Shown here: positions 37,482-47,454 of the stretch, piece after piece
How the letters are laid out: each line of letters opens with the position of its first letter
How positions within the stretch are numbered: the stretch's first letter is position 1
Assembly: GCA_021442455.1 (NCBI GenBank)
Contig: JABUSY010000034.1
Location: 33,479-97,478 of the forward strand
Source of the DNA: Lachnospiraceae bacterium
Lineage (GTDB): Bacteria; Bacillota; Clostridia; Lachnospirales; Lachnospiraceae
Length of the DNA: 64,000 bases
Direction: 5' to 3'
The notes under the pieces: generated by a model
What the model was told of the DNA's origin: nothing
Database searches by the model: none
Seen by the model: only the letters and a program-made list of their open reading frames with translations
Translations under genes and position numbers: made by a program

Positions 37482-38876
37482 ATGGTGGATGTATTAAGAA
37501 AGGTACCTGTGCGAGAGCAGGATCCAAAAATTAGGGTAACTAATTTTGAGGAAGTATGCTATGGATATAATCAAGATGAAGCTATAGAAGAAGCTGCTCG
37601 ATGTATGCACTGTAAGAACGCAAAATGTATCAGAGGATGTCCAGTAAAAATCAACATACCGGAATTTATTACCAAGGTAAAAGAAAACAATATCAGAGAG
37701 GCATATCAGATTATCAGCGAATCTAGCTCGCTTCCGGCCATCTGCGGTCGAGTATGTCCTCAAGAGAGCCAGTGCGAAGGAAAATGTATTCGCGGTATTC
37801 AGGGAGAACCTGTTTCTATTGGTAAGCTAGAGCGGTTTGTAGCTGAGTGGGCTTGTAAAAATAAAATAATTCCCACGTCTGCAGTGCGAAAAAACGGTCA
37901 TAAAGTAGCAGTTATTGGTTCCGGACCGGCAGGTTTAACCTGTGCGAGTGATCTATCAAAGATGGGTTATGACGTAACGATATTTGAAGCGCTGCATCAA
38001 GCAGGTGGCGTTTTGAGATACGGAATTCCGGAATTTCGTCTTCCGAAAGATAAAGTGCTAGTTGCTGAAATTGAAAATATCAAATCTTTGGGTATCAAAA
38101 TCGAGACAAATGTGATTATAGGGAAATCAATTACAATAGATGAACTACTCCAGGAAGAAGGATTTGAGGCAGTGTTCATCGGTTCAGGAGCAGGTCTTCC
38201 AATATTTATGGGAATTTCCGGTGAAAATGCTAACGGTGTGTTTTCTGCCAATGAATATCTGACCCGTAACAACCTCATGAAGGCTTTTCGTGAAGATTAT
38301 CAGACACCGATCGCTCACGGGAAAAAAGTCGCTGTTGTAGGTGGTGGAAATGTAGCGATGGACGCTGCGAGAACAGCACTTCGACTGGGAGCTGAAGTTT
38401 ATATCATTTACCGTCGGAGCGCAGAAGAACTGCCTGCACGCAAAGAAGAGGTGGCTCATGGAAAAGAAGAAGGTATTATCTTTAATCTATTAACTAATCC
38501 CACAGAAATCTTAGTCGATGATAAGGGATGGGTACGGGGGATTCGCTGTATCCGTATGAAATTAGGCGAAGCAGATATTTCTGGAAGGAGACTCCCGATT
38601 GCTATTCCAGATTCAGAATTTGAATTAGAAGTGGATACTGTCATCATCTCTATTGGGACCTCACCGAATCCATTAATTTCTTCCACCACCATTGGTTTAG
38701 ATATAAATAAACACAAATGCATCATTGCAGATAAGGATAACGGACAGACATCGAAGAAAGGTGTGTTTGCAGGTGGCGATGCCGTAACAGGAGCTGCTAC
38801 TGTAATATTGGCCATGGGTGCTGGGAAATTGGCAGCTAATGGAATTCATGAATTTATAACTAAAAAATATCAATAA
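37482..38876 (+). CDS. nfnB: NfnB-type subunit (GltD-like NADPH oxidoreductase)
   Basis: Large subunit of the Nfn complex, often mislabelled glutamate synthase small subunit or gltA. It carries two 4Fe-4S clusters and an FAD that reacts with NADPH. The N-terminal cluster cysteines appear in CMHCKNAKCIRGCPV and CGRVCPQESQCEGKCI. The FAD loop is VIGSGPAGLTCA near residue 145, and the NADP loop is VVGGGNVAMDAAR near residue 285. The start at 37482 follows GGGAGGTGATC; the tracked 37464 start is inside nfnA. At 464 residues it is full length. It has no GltB-type partner nearby, unlike gltD, and is paired with nfnA. Confidence 0.92.
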   Translation: MVDVLRKVPVREQDPKIRVTNFEEVCYGYNQDEAIEEAARCMHCKNAKCIRGCPVKINIPEFITKVKENNIREAYQIISESSSLPAICGRVCPQESQCEGKCIRGIQGEPVSIGKLERFVAEWACKNKIIPTSAVRKNGHKVAVIGSGPAGLTCASDLSKMGYDVTIFEALHQAGGVLRYGIPEFRLPKDKVLVAEIENIKSLGIKIETNVIIGKSITIDELLQEEGFEAVFIGSGAGLPIFMGISGENANGVFSANEYLTRNNLMKAFREDYQTPIAHGKKVAVVGGGNVAMDAARTALRLGAEVYIIYRRSAEELPARKEEVAHGKEEGIIFNLLTNPTEILVDDKGWVRGIRCIRMKLGEADISGRRLPIAIPDSEFELEVDTVIISIGTSPNPLISSTTIGLDINKHKCIIADKDNGQTSKKGVFAGGDAVTGAATVILAMGAGKLAANGIHEFITKKYQ

Positions 38877-38906
38877 TATCCTGAGAAAAAACATATCAGT
38901 AGATAA

Positions 38907-38935
38907 GGTAGCGATATCACTCGCTGCCTATTCTC
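38907..38935 (+). terminator. Possible terminator after nfnAB
   Basis: GGTAGCGA (38907-38914) and TCGCTGCC (38921-38928) form an 8-bp stem with one G-T pair around TATCAC. A pyrimidine-rich run (TATTCTCCTCTTTTC) follows. It starts 30 bases after the nfnB stop. Confidence 0.5.
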
Positions 38936-41649
38936 CTCTTTTCATCTCTGGCTCAGGAGTCTGTATCAGTCTAAATTCCATTGATCGTAACCGTAAACAC
39001 TGCATTTTTTTTCGTTTAGTTTTTTCCTTCTCATAATTTTCCAAAAACGTCTAATTGGCAATCAGATGCTTCTCAATTATATTCCTGCCTTTGGTATAAC
39101 TGAGATATAATCGATGTTGATCGTATTTTCGTCTGCCACTTTCAGAAATTCATCCGGCATTAAAGTAAGACGTGCTTCTATTCATTAACTAAATAAAAGC
39201 AGTATTTTATATTCAGGCTATTGACAAATTGAGTAAACGTTTTTTGATCTTGCAAGCTAGAAATTTTGAAAGTTGGCGATAAAAGGACGAAAAGTAGCCT
39301 TAACGAACAGGAAGAAGAATAAATTTTACAAAAGATAAGAAGACATATATGTGATCATTCTGAAAATCGGTGAAGCAATGTTGAATTCACTTGATTTTTT
39401 GGAAAAATAAAAGAATGGGAAGTACAACTGAGAAGCTATATTATCTTTTAGAATAATCGATAATTCGCTGGAGTTATGGTTTCATGTGTGAATGAATGTG
39501 TTCAGGAGAACGGATTTTTTTTCGTTAGCTTTTCCAAGATGTAAGAGTTATTTTGTTGGAAAAGTTCTTACAACATATTTTTTATGACATGTTTTTTTAT
39601 ATTTTTACATAAACATTACAGATGCAGTAATTTAACAAGTTATTATAAGTGATAAAAGAAATTAAACATAATCAAAAGAAAAAACATATGAACAAAAATA
39701 AAAATCTGAAAATTATTATCGTCATTATAGCTATCATTTGAATTTTGCTTAGAGTTTTAAGATGCAGATGTATGTTTTTTATAAAAAGTCTACCGGAATT
39801 TCAGGCATTCTTATCATATGGATGAATAAATATATTACACAAAAATGTTAAGTCTTGCAGGCATATTTGTTTGTAATTATATTTGTACCGTATCTGCTTC
39901 CTGTAATTTACAAAATCAACATAGGAAAATGTAGCATAAGATACTAGGCGAAGAAGGGAAAGAAAGAGTATGACCAAAGCAATTAACGTAATTGCATGAG
40001 AGGTGATCACTTTTACAATACTTGACTTATTATACGATCTACACTCAAAACAATTGAGTGCTCAGCGCACTCGACCAGGCGAATATTCTTTCAGTCTCTA
40101 CATTCGCTGTCTTAGATTTGGTTGTTAAACGTCTCTCGTACAACGGAAAATATTAGGATTTACAGGTATATGTGCTGAATAATTTTATTGTCTTTGGCAA
40201 TACTGATCATCAATCTGTCTTCTTGAAGGTTAAACGGAAATGATATTTCTGTGCTATTACTATTGAAAAATCAACTGAAAGCTGGTATGTTAATGGTGAT
40301 ACTGTAAAAGAATTAAGAGAAGGAAAAGATTGTGTCATAAAAAGAGATTGAAGCATTGATCACATAGTTTTCTATTTCTCAATATGTTTTTTGAATCGGA
40401 AGATACAAATTTTAATAAACGGGTGTAAGTAATTTACAAGAAAGCATGTTTCAGATACGGAGATTTTTGTTTATGCTCTCCAACGATAGACAAAGTAGAA
40501 AAGATAAAAGTAGAAAAGATGCAGAAAGTGTTGTTATAAATACAGTGTGTTACTTGTTTTAACTACAGTTAATGAGGCTTACTAAAGAAGCATGATCGAG
40601 TTTCTAGGGCAGTTACTTTCTTATATTAAGATCTATGAAATTTATGATATTTCCAACTTTGTGGGAAATGCAAAGGTGATATTCCCCAAGTACATGCATA
40701 TTTGAAAGCGATGTAAATTCCGATAGATTTTGAAAAATTAAACTGTATTCTGAACTTTAACATCAACAATGAAATGTTAGGAGCATTACTATCATATTCT
40801 GGAATATCAGAAAGATGAAATATGGATTTTGATAAAGAAAAAGATTTTCATTCGTAGAAAGTGTCTGTCTATCATCAGGTACTACCAGTAATGACATGTA
40901 TATCATAAGGATATAAGAGATAGCTTATATATACTGAAGATAAAAGTAGCACAATGAATAGATGTATATAGTTTTTCAGAGGGATATATCATAATTTTGG
41001 AAAGAAATTCAAATACTTTCTAAGTTTCTGTTAAAAAAATGAAAATGTTTTTAGTACTATTGCAGAATTCATTATCTATGTAAGAAATGATTTAGCATCA
41101 GAATGTTATAAAAACAGTGGATGCCTTGCTTTCTTTCAAAGAATTATAAGAAAAAGGTTTTTGTGGAGTCTTATTGTTTCTATAACTATTGAATTTGATT
41201 TTCTGTTTTATATGGAATATTCATGTGGCTAGCAATAGTGTTTATTCTTACTTGTACAGAATTTTTTGATATGAGAGAATGATAGCTGTACAATATAGAA
41301 AATATTTTCGTTAGCGAAAAATTTCGATGAATGATGGACAACGGAAACATCGTTCGAAATAAATGCGTTCGCAGTAATGCGGATATATATATTGAAAATA
41401 TGTTATGACAAATCCTTGCTGAATCACTATGAGAAAAAGCTGTCCTTTCATTCAATTTTCTACTGTTTAACTACTGACTGAGATGGGTTTTGTGATTATC
41501 TAGTGTAGAAAAATGAAGTTTATTGAACGGAAAATTTTGTTTTCACTATTCTGTATAAGGTAGTTGATAAAACACCCTGTATAATTGTAGAAATAATTTA
41601 AAGCCAATATAGCCGTGCTGCTGACATTATATGTATAACAGTAAAATTG
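38936..41649. other. Long decayed stretch before the phoH fossil
   Basis: About 2.7 kb with no intact gene. At 39688 a short frame (MNKNKNLKIIIVIIAII then a stop) looks like the start of a membrane-anchored protein. Around 40080-40330 several runs in neighbouring frames (for example STFAVLDLVVKRLSYNG and ESWYVNGDTVKELREGKD) look like one decayed secreted or surface protein of unknown family. A 14-15 base sequence (aaagtagaaaagat) is tandemly duplicated at 40492-40520. The open frames at 39801-40010 and 41186-41455 (minus) are not supported. Confidence 0.5.
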
Positions 41650-42345
41650 TCTTTACTAACTGAACAAAAAAATATATGTACAATTTAACGCGTATAATAA
41701 AAAAGTTAGAGCCTTTTTAAATGTTGAATTAATTTTAGGAAATGGTACATCTTCCGTATCGTCGAATCGGAAAGTAATATGAATTTTTTTGGGAATTGTC
41801 TAGAGTAGCTATTGTTAATTGTAGCCTTCGGTTCAAGCAGAAGACCTTTTGGAAAACGCTATATTGGATGGCCATACGTTCAAAGTTAAATTATGGCGAT
41901 CACAGTTTTATGGAATAACGAGATGAACAGGCTTATTTTCAACTGTTTGACAGTGGAAGGAAGAAAGAAAAAACTAAGATTGTTTTCAATAACCTATGAA
42001 ACAAGGATGACATTTATCTTTACTCGCTGTATGAATGAGATCTATTAAATCATAGAAGCCGATAACAGTCAGAAGAATATAAAAAAGATGCTATGAGCAA
42101 GGGAGGGGTCCTGGACAATATTCTCTTATATTGGATAAAGGGTAAATCACAATTCTGATCACCAGAAGTCGCTTTCAAGAAGGACTTTGCACCCATCGTT
42201 AAATTCGGTTTATATGATGCAAGCAGGTCCTGAAGAAAGTGCAAGAAATATTTTCCGACGAGTGTAGTAGGAACGACGCGATCTGCGATTCTATGATCCA
42301 GAAAATCGTACAGGCCTATGAAGCTTTGAAGAGAATAGGCGCGTT
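41650..42345 (+). pseudogene. phoH: phoH remnant (PhoH-like ATPase)
   Basis: Decayed gene for a PhoH-family ATPase, in its usual place just before ybeY. Read across shifts, the DNA near 41955-42030 resembles the VEAGEKLGFLPGDL and VDPYLRPLYD blocks. The stretch 42105-42150 follows RGRTLDN.FIILDEAQNTT; the fragments LDN and LILD remain. Near 42155-42250 it follows ITGD...SGLD.A..VLK. At the end QKIVQAYEA (near 42300-42325) matches the PhoH C-terminus closely. Single motifs are weak, but their order and spacing are right. The Walker A region is not recognisable. Boundaries are approximate. Confidence 0.72.
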
Positions 42346-42389
42346 CTCAAAAATAACATATAGAAAAGGAAAAGAGACAGTGAAATTTT

Positions 42390-42884
42390 ATGACACTTCA
42401 GATAGAGAATAAACAAGAGATAAACTTTGATTTTGATTATGATGCGGTGGCTCACAATGTCATTAAACAGGTGTTGCTTCTGGAACAATGTCCTTATGAG
42501 GTTGAGATATCTCTCATTTTAACCGGAAGCCAGGAGATCCAAAGGTTGAACAAAAAATTTCGGAAAATTGACAGAGAAACAGATGTCTTATCTTTTCCGA
42601 TGGTAGACTTTCCAACTTCCGCGGATTACCTCTTTCTTGAAAAAGAAACGGTCGATTGTTTTCATCCAGAGACAGGCGAGTTGCTGTTAGGAGATATCGT
42701 GATCTCGGTAGAAAAAGCACAAGAACAGGCAGAAGCATATGGACATACATTGAAGCAAGAATATATATTTTTAATTATCCATAGCATGCTGCATCTTTTG
42801 GGATATGACCACATGCTTCCTCAGGAGGATTCCGTCATGCAACAAAAGCAGGAGGCTACATTGATGGCTTTAGGTATTACTTAA
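42390..42884 (+). CDS. ybeY: Endoribonuclease YbeY
   Basis: Metal-dependent RNase needed for 16S rRNA 3' end maturation and ribosome quality control. The metal motif is HSMLHLLGYDH near residue 131, with all three histidines in H-x3-H-x5-H spacing. The family stretch LNKKFRKIDRETDVLSFPM near residue 55 is intact, as is LGDIVISVEKAQEQAEAYGH. At 164 residues the length is normal. The ribosome site is weak (purine-rich AAAGGAAAAGAGACAG about 10-15 bases upstream). The gene survives although its usual partner phoH has decayed. Confidence 0.93.
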   Translation: MTLQIENKQEINFDFDYDAVAHNVIKQVLLLEQCPYEVEISLILTGSQEIQRLNKKFRKIDRETDVLSFPMVDFPTSADYLFLEKETVDCFHPETGELLLGDIVISVEKAQEQAEAYGHTLKQEYIFLIIHSMLHLLGYDHMLPQEDSVMQQKQEATLMALGIT

Positions 42885-43488
42885 TAAAAAAATAGGAAGA
42901 ATGTGATTGGACACATATGATAGTCGCGATAATGGTTTGACTAGAAATACACTCATTGCATTTGCTTGCAGTACACAAGAAAACTCTACAGCGTTGCCGA
43001 TTACCTTACAGCCTAGCATCTTCGAAACAAGAAGAACGCGTATCACTAGTGATCTAGGTGTATTTATGATCACAGAAATCTCAGATTCGTATACTAGAGA
43101 ATGATGTAAGATAGCTGTTACGAATCTTCTGATACAAAATTTATTTTGGAATTATTATGAATCGGGAGAATATTTATAACACACTGATAATTTTATATAG
43201 AAAATATAGCATCGACAAAAATGTCGATATTACCTACAAGGAGGTGAAATCCTGCAAATCAACTTACTACGACTAAATAAGAAAATGAAATTACTCTAAG
43301 AAATCATAAAGTAGCTTAAGCTTCACTTGTTAATTGTCATATGATATTATCACATTTTGTATGTATGCAGAGACTGTTCCAGAAAGAGCATTTTTTTAGC
43401 TTGTCAGATTTTTGAGTTTAATGAAATTTACAAATCAACTGTCCATTTCTGATTTTTTTGTTTTTTTATGGTATCCTCTCCTTCCTTA
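42885..43488. other. Gap between ybeY and the proB promoter
   Basis: About 600 bases. A 65-codon frame at 42907-43104 (start ATTG/TTG-like, around LTRNTLIAFACSTQENSTA) has no ribosome site; a frame on the opposite strand over the same bases is equally open, so neither is convincing. A small perfect hairpin (ATCGACA-AAAA-TGTCGAT) lies at 43211-43228, without a T tract. No gene is supported. Confidence 0.5.
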
Positions 43489-43517
43489 TAGACAAATGTG
43501 TAATTTTGTTGTAGAAT
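43489..43517 (+). promoter_or_regulatory. Predicted promoter of the proB-5-FCL-proA group
   Basis: TAGACA (43489-43494) and TAGAAT (43512-43517) each match the consensus at five of six positions and are 17 bases apart. The leader to the proB ATG is about 25 bases. No proline or T-box element was recognised. Confidence 0.5.
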
Positions 43518-43548
43518 AGAAAGGAATATACAAAAGTAGGGAAATTAG

Positions 43549-44406
43549 ATGAAAATTCGTGAAAAGCTAAAAGATAAATTCAGAATTGTCATAAAAATCG
43601 GTTCCTCCTCCCTGGCTCACAAGGATACGGGCAGGCTGGACCTGATTAAGCTAGAAATACTTGCGCGAGAGATTAGTGACCTGAGAAATCAGGGAAAAGA
43701 AGTGGTCCTAGTATCCTCAGGAGCTATTATGGTTGGTAGGAATACTCTTGGTTTGAAGGAAGGACCAGAAAATCTTACAGAAAAACAGGCATGTGCTTCA
43801 GTTGGACAAGCAAAGCTAATGATGATCTATCAAAAACTTTTTTCAGAATATAATCAAATATGTAGCCAGGTTTTAATGACGAAGAATACCATGCTGGATA
43901 ATCTGAACCGAATTAATTCTAAGAATACATTTCTGGAATTGTTGTCTTTAGGGGTGATTCCCATTGTTAACGAAAACGATACAATTGCAACATATGAGAT
44001 TGATTATTTATCAGTATTTGGAGATAACGATACTCTTTCCGCAGTGGTGGCTTCTCTAATCGGAGCAGACCTTCTTATTCTCCTATCAGATATCGATGGT
44101 TTATATACTGACGATCCTCATCAGAACCCGGACGCAAAATTCATTGAGGTGGTAGAGAATTTGAATGACCACTTGATGGCGATGGGAAAGGGAAGCACCG
44201 GTAGCAATGTAGGAACCGGCGGTATGGCCACTAAGCTATCAGCTGCGCAGGTGGCTATCAGCTCAGGTGTTGATATGATTATTGCCAACGGAGATGATTT
44301 TCATATTATTCATAAGATCATGCAAGGAAAACCTTATGGAACGTTGTTTCTGGAGAATAAAAAAGATGAGTTTTATGTGCTGAATTATTTGGAACATATG
44401 ATATAA
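43549..44406 (+). CDS. proB: Glutamate 5-kinase
   Basis: Phosphorylates glutamate, the first step of proline synthesis. The amino-acid kinase fold is clear: VIKIGSSSLAHKDTG near residue 14, VLVSSGAIMVGR, NENDTIATYEI, and the ATP-binding region VGTGGMATKLSAAQVA near residue 223. At 285 residues it ends after the kinase domain and lacks the C-terminal PUA domain found in the longer bacterial enzymes; short forms exist, so this is not taken as truncation. proA lies downstream with the 5-FCL gene in between. Confidence 0.94.
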   Translation: MKIREKLKDKFRIVIKIGSSSLAHKDTGRLDLIKLEILAREISDLRNQGKEVVLVSSGAIMVGRNTLGLKEGPENLTEKQACASVGQAKLMMIYQKLFSEYNQICSQVLMTKNTMLDNLNRINSKNTFLELLSLGVIPIVNENDTIATYEIDYLSVFGDNDTLSAVVASLIGADLLILLSDIDGLYTDDPHQNPDAKFIEVVENLNDHLMAMGKGSTGSNVGTGGMATKLSAAQVAISSGVDMIIANGDDFHIIHKIMQGKPYGTLFLENKKDEFYVLNYLEHMI

Positions 44407-44505
44407 GACAGGAAACAATAAAATTAACGAACTCTTTTGTTAATAAAAAAGTAAAAAAAGATGAAAGGAAAAACATAACGAATAAACATCAATCTAGGAG
44501 GAAAT

Positions 44506-44624
44506 ATGGAGACAAAAAAAACATTAGAAAGCTGATATTTTCCAGAAGAAAAGAAATTTCGAGTATTGAAATCGTAAGGAAAAGTAGGCAGATTTTCAGC
44601 AAAGTTTGTGCGAGAGAAGAGTAC
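44506..44624 (+). pseudogene. Frameshifted 5' end of the 5-FCL gene
   Basis: An ideal start (ATG 44506 after AGGAGG) opens METKKTLES and then stops. One base out of frame the family N-terminus continues without stops into the downstream open frame: IRKLIFSRRKEISSIEIV and IFSKVCAREEYMKARTVY. The shift falls at the A run 44514-44521 (8 A; 9 A would restore the frame). The ribosome site and both halves are intact, so this is a single-base event: a recent mutation, a sequencing error, or a site rescued by slippage. Confidence 0.8.
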
Positions 44625-45050
44625 ATGAAAGCACGAACTGTATATACTTATATAGATTTTAATCGTGAGGTTATGACCAGAAAGTTCATCTGTCAGGCAT
44701 GGGATGATGGAAAACAGGTAGGTGTTCCAAAAGTGATAAAAAATGAACTTATCTTTTATGTGTTGGAAGATTTTTCACAGTTGGAACATGGATACTTCGG
44801 AATAGAAGAACCAGTGTTTGGAGAAGAGGTCTCTCATGATGATGCTCTGATGATAATTCCAGGAGTAGCCTTCGATCCTTATCGACAGCGAATCGGATAC
44901 GGACAAGGGTTTTATGATAGATATTTGAGCGTTCACAAGGGGCTTAAAACTATCGCTGTTGCCTTTGACTTTCAAGTCTTAGATCGTGTTCCGGCAGAAG
45001 AAACAGATATTCGTCCTTCTCTTCTGATTACAGAAAGTAGGACTTATTGA
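44625..45050 (+). CDS. 5-formyltetrahydrofolate cyclo-ligase (main body)
   Basis: Converts 5-formyl-THF to 5,10-methenyl-THF with ATP. The remaining 141 residues keep the family C-terminal part: VPKVI near residue 38, the EP segment in YFGIEEP, IIPGVAFDPYRQRIGYGQGFYDRYL (about residues 77-102) with the ATP-binding glycine-rich loop, and the ending around VPAEETDIRPSLLITE. It lacks about 40 N-terminal residues that lie upstream in a shifted frame (44506-44624), including the basic N-terminal helix. ATG 44625 is an internal Met of the ancestral protein without a ribosome site, so the protein is probably produced only if the frameshift is corrected. It sits between proB and proA. Confidence 0.85.
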   Translation: MKARTVYTYIDFNREVMTRKFICQAWDDGKQVGVPKVIKNELIFYVLEDFSQLEHGYFGIEEPVFGEEVSHDDALMIIPGVAFDPYRQRIGYGQGFYDRYLSVHKGLKTIAVAFDFQVLDRVPAEETDIRPSLLITESRTY

Positions 45051-45080
45051 TTGTAGAAGATTTTGAACAAGGAGGGGAAA

Positions 45081-46325
45081 ATGGAATTATTAGAAATTGG
45101 GAAGCGTGCCAGAGAAGCTGAATCTAAAATACGTGGGCTTTCTACTAATAAAAAAAACAATCTACTACTTCAATGTGCTGAGGACCTTCAGAAACATACG
45201 GGAGAAATTATAGCTGCTAATGAGGAGGATATGAATAAATGTAAGGAAAATGGCATGTCTCAGGGGATTCTAGATCGACTACTGTTAACGAAAGAAAGAA
45301 TTGATAGTATGGCAGCGGGGCTTTGTCAATTAGCAACTCTTGATGATCCAGTTGGAGAGGTCCTAAGTATGAAAAAACGCCCAAACGGGCTCCTTATTGG
45401 ACAGAAACGTGTGCCGTTGGGTGTGGTGGGAATTATTTATGAAGCAAGGCCCAATGTGACGGCAGATGCTTTTGGTCTGTGTTTTAAGACTGAGAACGTG
45501 GTGATCTTAAAAGGAGGGCGTGACGCCCTTAGCTCTAATCGGGCAATAGTTGCTTCTATTCGAGGAACTCTGAAGTGCGCAGGACTTCCTGAAGATGCGC
45601 TTCTGTTGATCACGGATACCAGCCGTGATACAAGCAACGCTTTTATGAAAATGAACCAATATGTGGATGTACTAATCCCAAGAGGTGGTGTTGGACTCAT
45701 CCAGGCAGTAATGAATAACAGCACGATTCCGGTTATTGAAACAGGAATTGGAAACTGTCATATATATGTAGATGACAGTGCAGATCTCAATATGGCTGTG
45801 AATATCATCATTAATGCCAAAACCCAGAGAGTAGCTGTATGTAACGCTTGTGAATCACTTGTCATACATGAAAAAGTCAAAGAATTTCTGCTCCCTGTTC
45901 TATCGCATAGGCTGAAAAAAACTGGTGTAAAAATTCGAGCTGATCAGGAAGCGCTTCCTTTTATAGAAGAAGGTACTCTTGCGAATGAAGAAGACTGGAG
46001 CAAAGAATATCTGGATTACATCATTTCTATTAAGACAGTCTCTTCTATTGATGAGGCAATTAAGCATATTAATCAGTATAATACGAAACATTCGGAGGCT
46101 ATTATTACGTCCAGCTACGGAAATGCTCAGAAATTTTTGGAACAGGTAGATGCTGCTGCAGTCTATGTGAATGCTTCTACACGATTTACCGATGGATTTG
46201 AATTCGGCTTCGGAGCAGAAATAGGCATTAGCACGCAAAAGATTCATAGCAGAGGCCCTATGGGGCTTTTGGCTTTAACTACGACTAAATATATTATTTA
46301 CGGAAACGGACAGGTTCGTTCATAA
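45081..46325 (+). CDS. proA: Glutamate-5-semialdehyde dehydrogenase
   Basis: Reduces glutamyl-5-phosphate to the semialdehyde with NADPH, the second step of proline synthesis. The aldehyde dehydrogenase superfamily fold is seen, with the catalytic cysteine in VCNACESLVIH near residue 259 and the family stretches RVPLGVVGIIYEARPNVT and NASTRFTDGFEFGFGAEIGIST. At 414 residues it is full length. The start at 45081 follows AAGGAGGGG; the tracked 45063 start is a TTG inside the leader. It works with proB upstream. Confidence 0.96.
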   Translation: MELLEIGKRAREAESKIRGLSTNKKNNLLLQCAEDLQKHTGEIIAANEEDMNKCKENGMSQGILDRLLLTKERIDSMAAGLCQLATLDDPVGEVLSMKKRPNGLLIGQKRVPLGVVGIIYEARPNVTADAFGLCFKTENVVILKGGRDALSSNRAIVASIRGTLKCAGLPEDALLLITDTSRDTSNAFMKMNQYVDVLIPRGGVGLIQAVMNNSTIPVIETGIGNCHIYVDDSADLNMAVNIIINAKTQRVAVCNACESLVIHEKVKEFLLPVLSHRLKKTGVKIRADQEALPFIEEGTLANEEDWSKEYLDYIISIKTVSSIDEAIKHINQYNTKHSEAIITSSYGNAQKFLEQVDAAAVYVNASTRFTDGFEFGFGAEIGISTQKIHSRGPMGLLALTTTKYIIYGNGQVRS

Positions 46326-47454
46326 TTTGTTATATAATGCTGTATTCGTGTATAGAATATTGTTTTATGGTTGTTTGAAATCAGTGCTATTTTTATCAGG
46401 ATTTTGCATGTTTACGCAGATCCTTTCAGAGTGCTACATACTTTTAACAATCTGCAGAAACATTGAAAGTAGACAAGATGATCAGACAATTTTCATGATG
46501 TAGCTTGGATACGAAAATCTGATCTAAATTGCCTTGTTTCTTCATATGATTGAGGGTGATACAGAAAAAACGTTTTTCAAGTATAGGAATATATAAAATT
46601 GTAAAGTTTCAGAGCTATTGAACAAATATTTTATATGTTTTATTTTGATCGTCAATCCGAATCAATATAAGATTGCTATAACAGGTTTCGACATGATCAA
46701 AACCTGTTATACAGAACAATAACAAGAGTGCAGAACATTTCTAAAGAAAACTAAAAATATTGTCATAAGTGTAAACTTTCATCGATTGTTTATGTAGATC
46801 TGATATTCTTATATTTATTAGTAATTATATGAATATTCAGGCAATAAATCTAAAACGAAGATGTTGTCTCTTTTGGAATTATATTGTATAAAACAGTAAT
46901 ATATCTAGATTACTATTTCTGTATAAATTATATATTTGATATGACATGTCAAATATATATTATCTATTATCTGAGATATTGTCTGTGTACTACCACTCTT
47001 TAATATGTACGCGATGATATGAAAAAATTGCTTTCCAATGAATATGATATAAAAAATCAAATTAATTTTATTTACAATATTGGATTCTTTATCATTTTTG
47101 TGATGTATTTGACCGAATATAAAATGATTGATGTTCAAAATCTACGAATGTATTATTGACTAAAAGTTATTTTTGCGATATCATAAAAACGGTCTTTCGT
47201 TATGTTCGGCATAATCATATAAAACATGCAAAAAGAATAAGAAAGCAAAATAAAATATCAGATTCCTACTCCATTACTGCTATATAAATTCATCTGTATT
47301 AATTATGATATACTGTTATTTATCTGTTCGATGATATTAAGATAATGTTAAGGAAGAAAAATATCCTGATAATCCAGCTCATTAATATGACATTTTATGG
47401 ATCTCAGTATCTCAATGCAAACGCAAATATTTAACTCTGAAAATTTTCTCTGAA
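46326..47454. other. Decayed stretch after proA
   Basis: About 1.1 kb, very AT-rich, with stops in all frames. It should hold the unreadable N-terminal half of the transporter fossil that follows, judging by that family's length. A near-perfect inverted repeat (ATATATTTGA at 46930-46939 and TCAAATATAT at 46949-46958) is the only structure noted. The minus frame 46905-47138 is not supported. Confidence 0.5.

Noticed and set aside
42907-43104. 65-codon plus-strand frame between ybeY and proB
   Set aside because: No ribosome site and no family match; the opposite strand is equally open.
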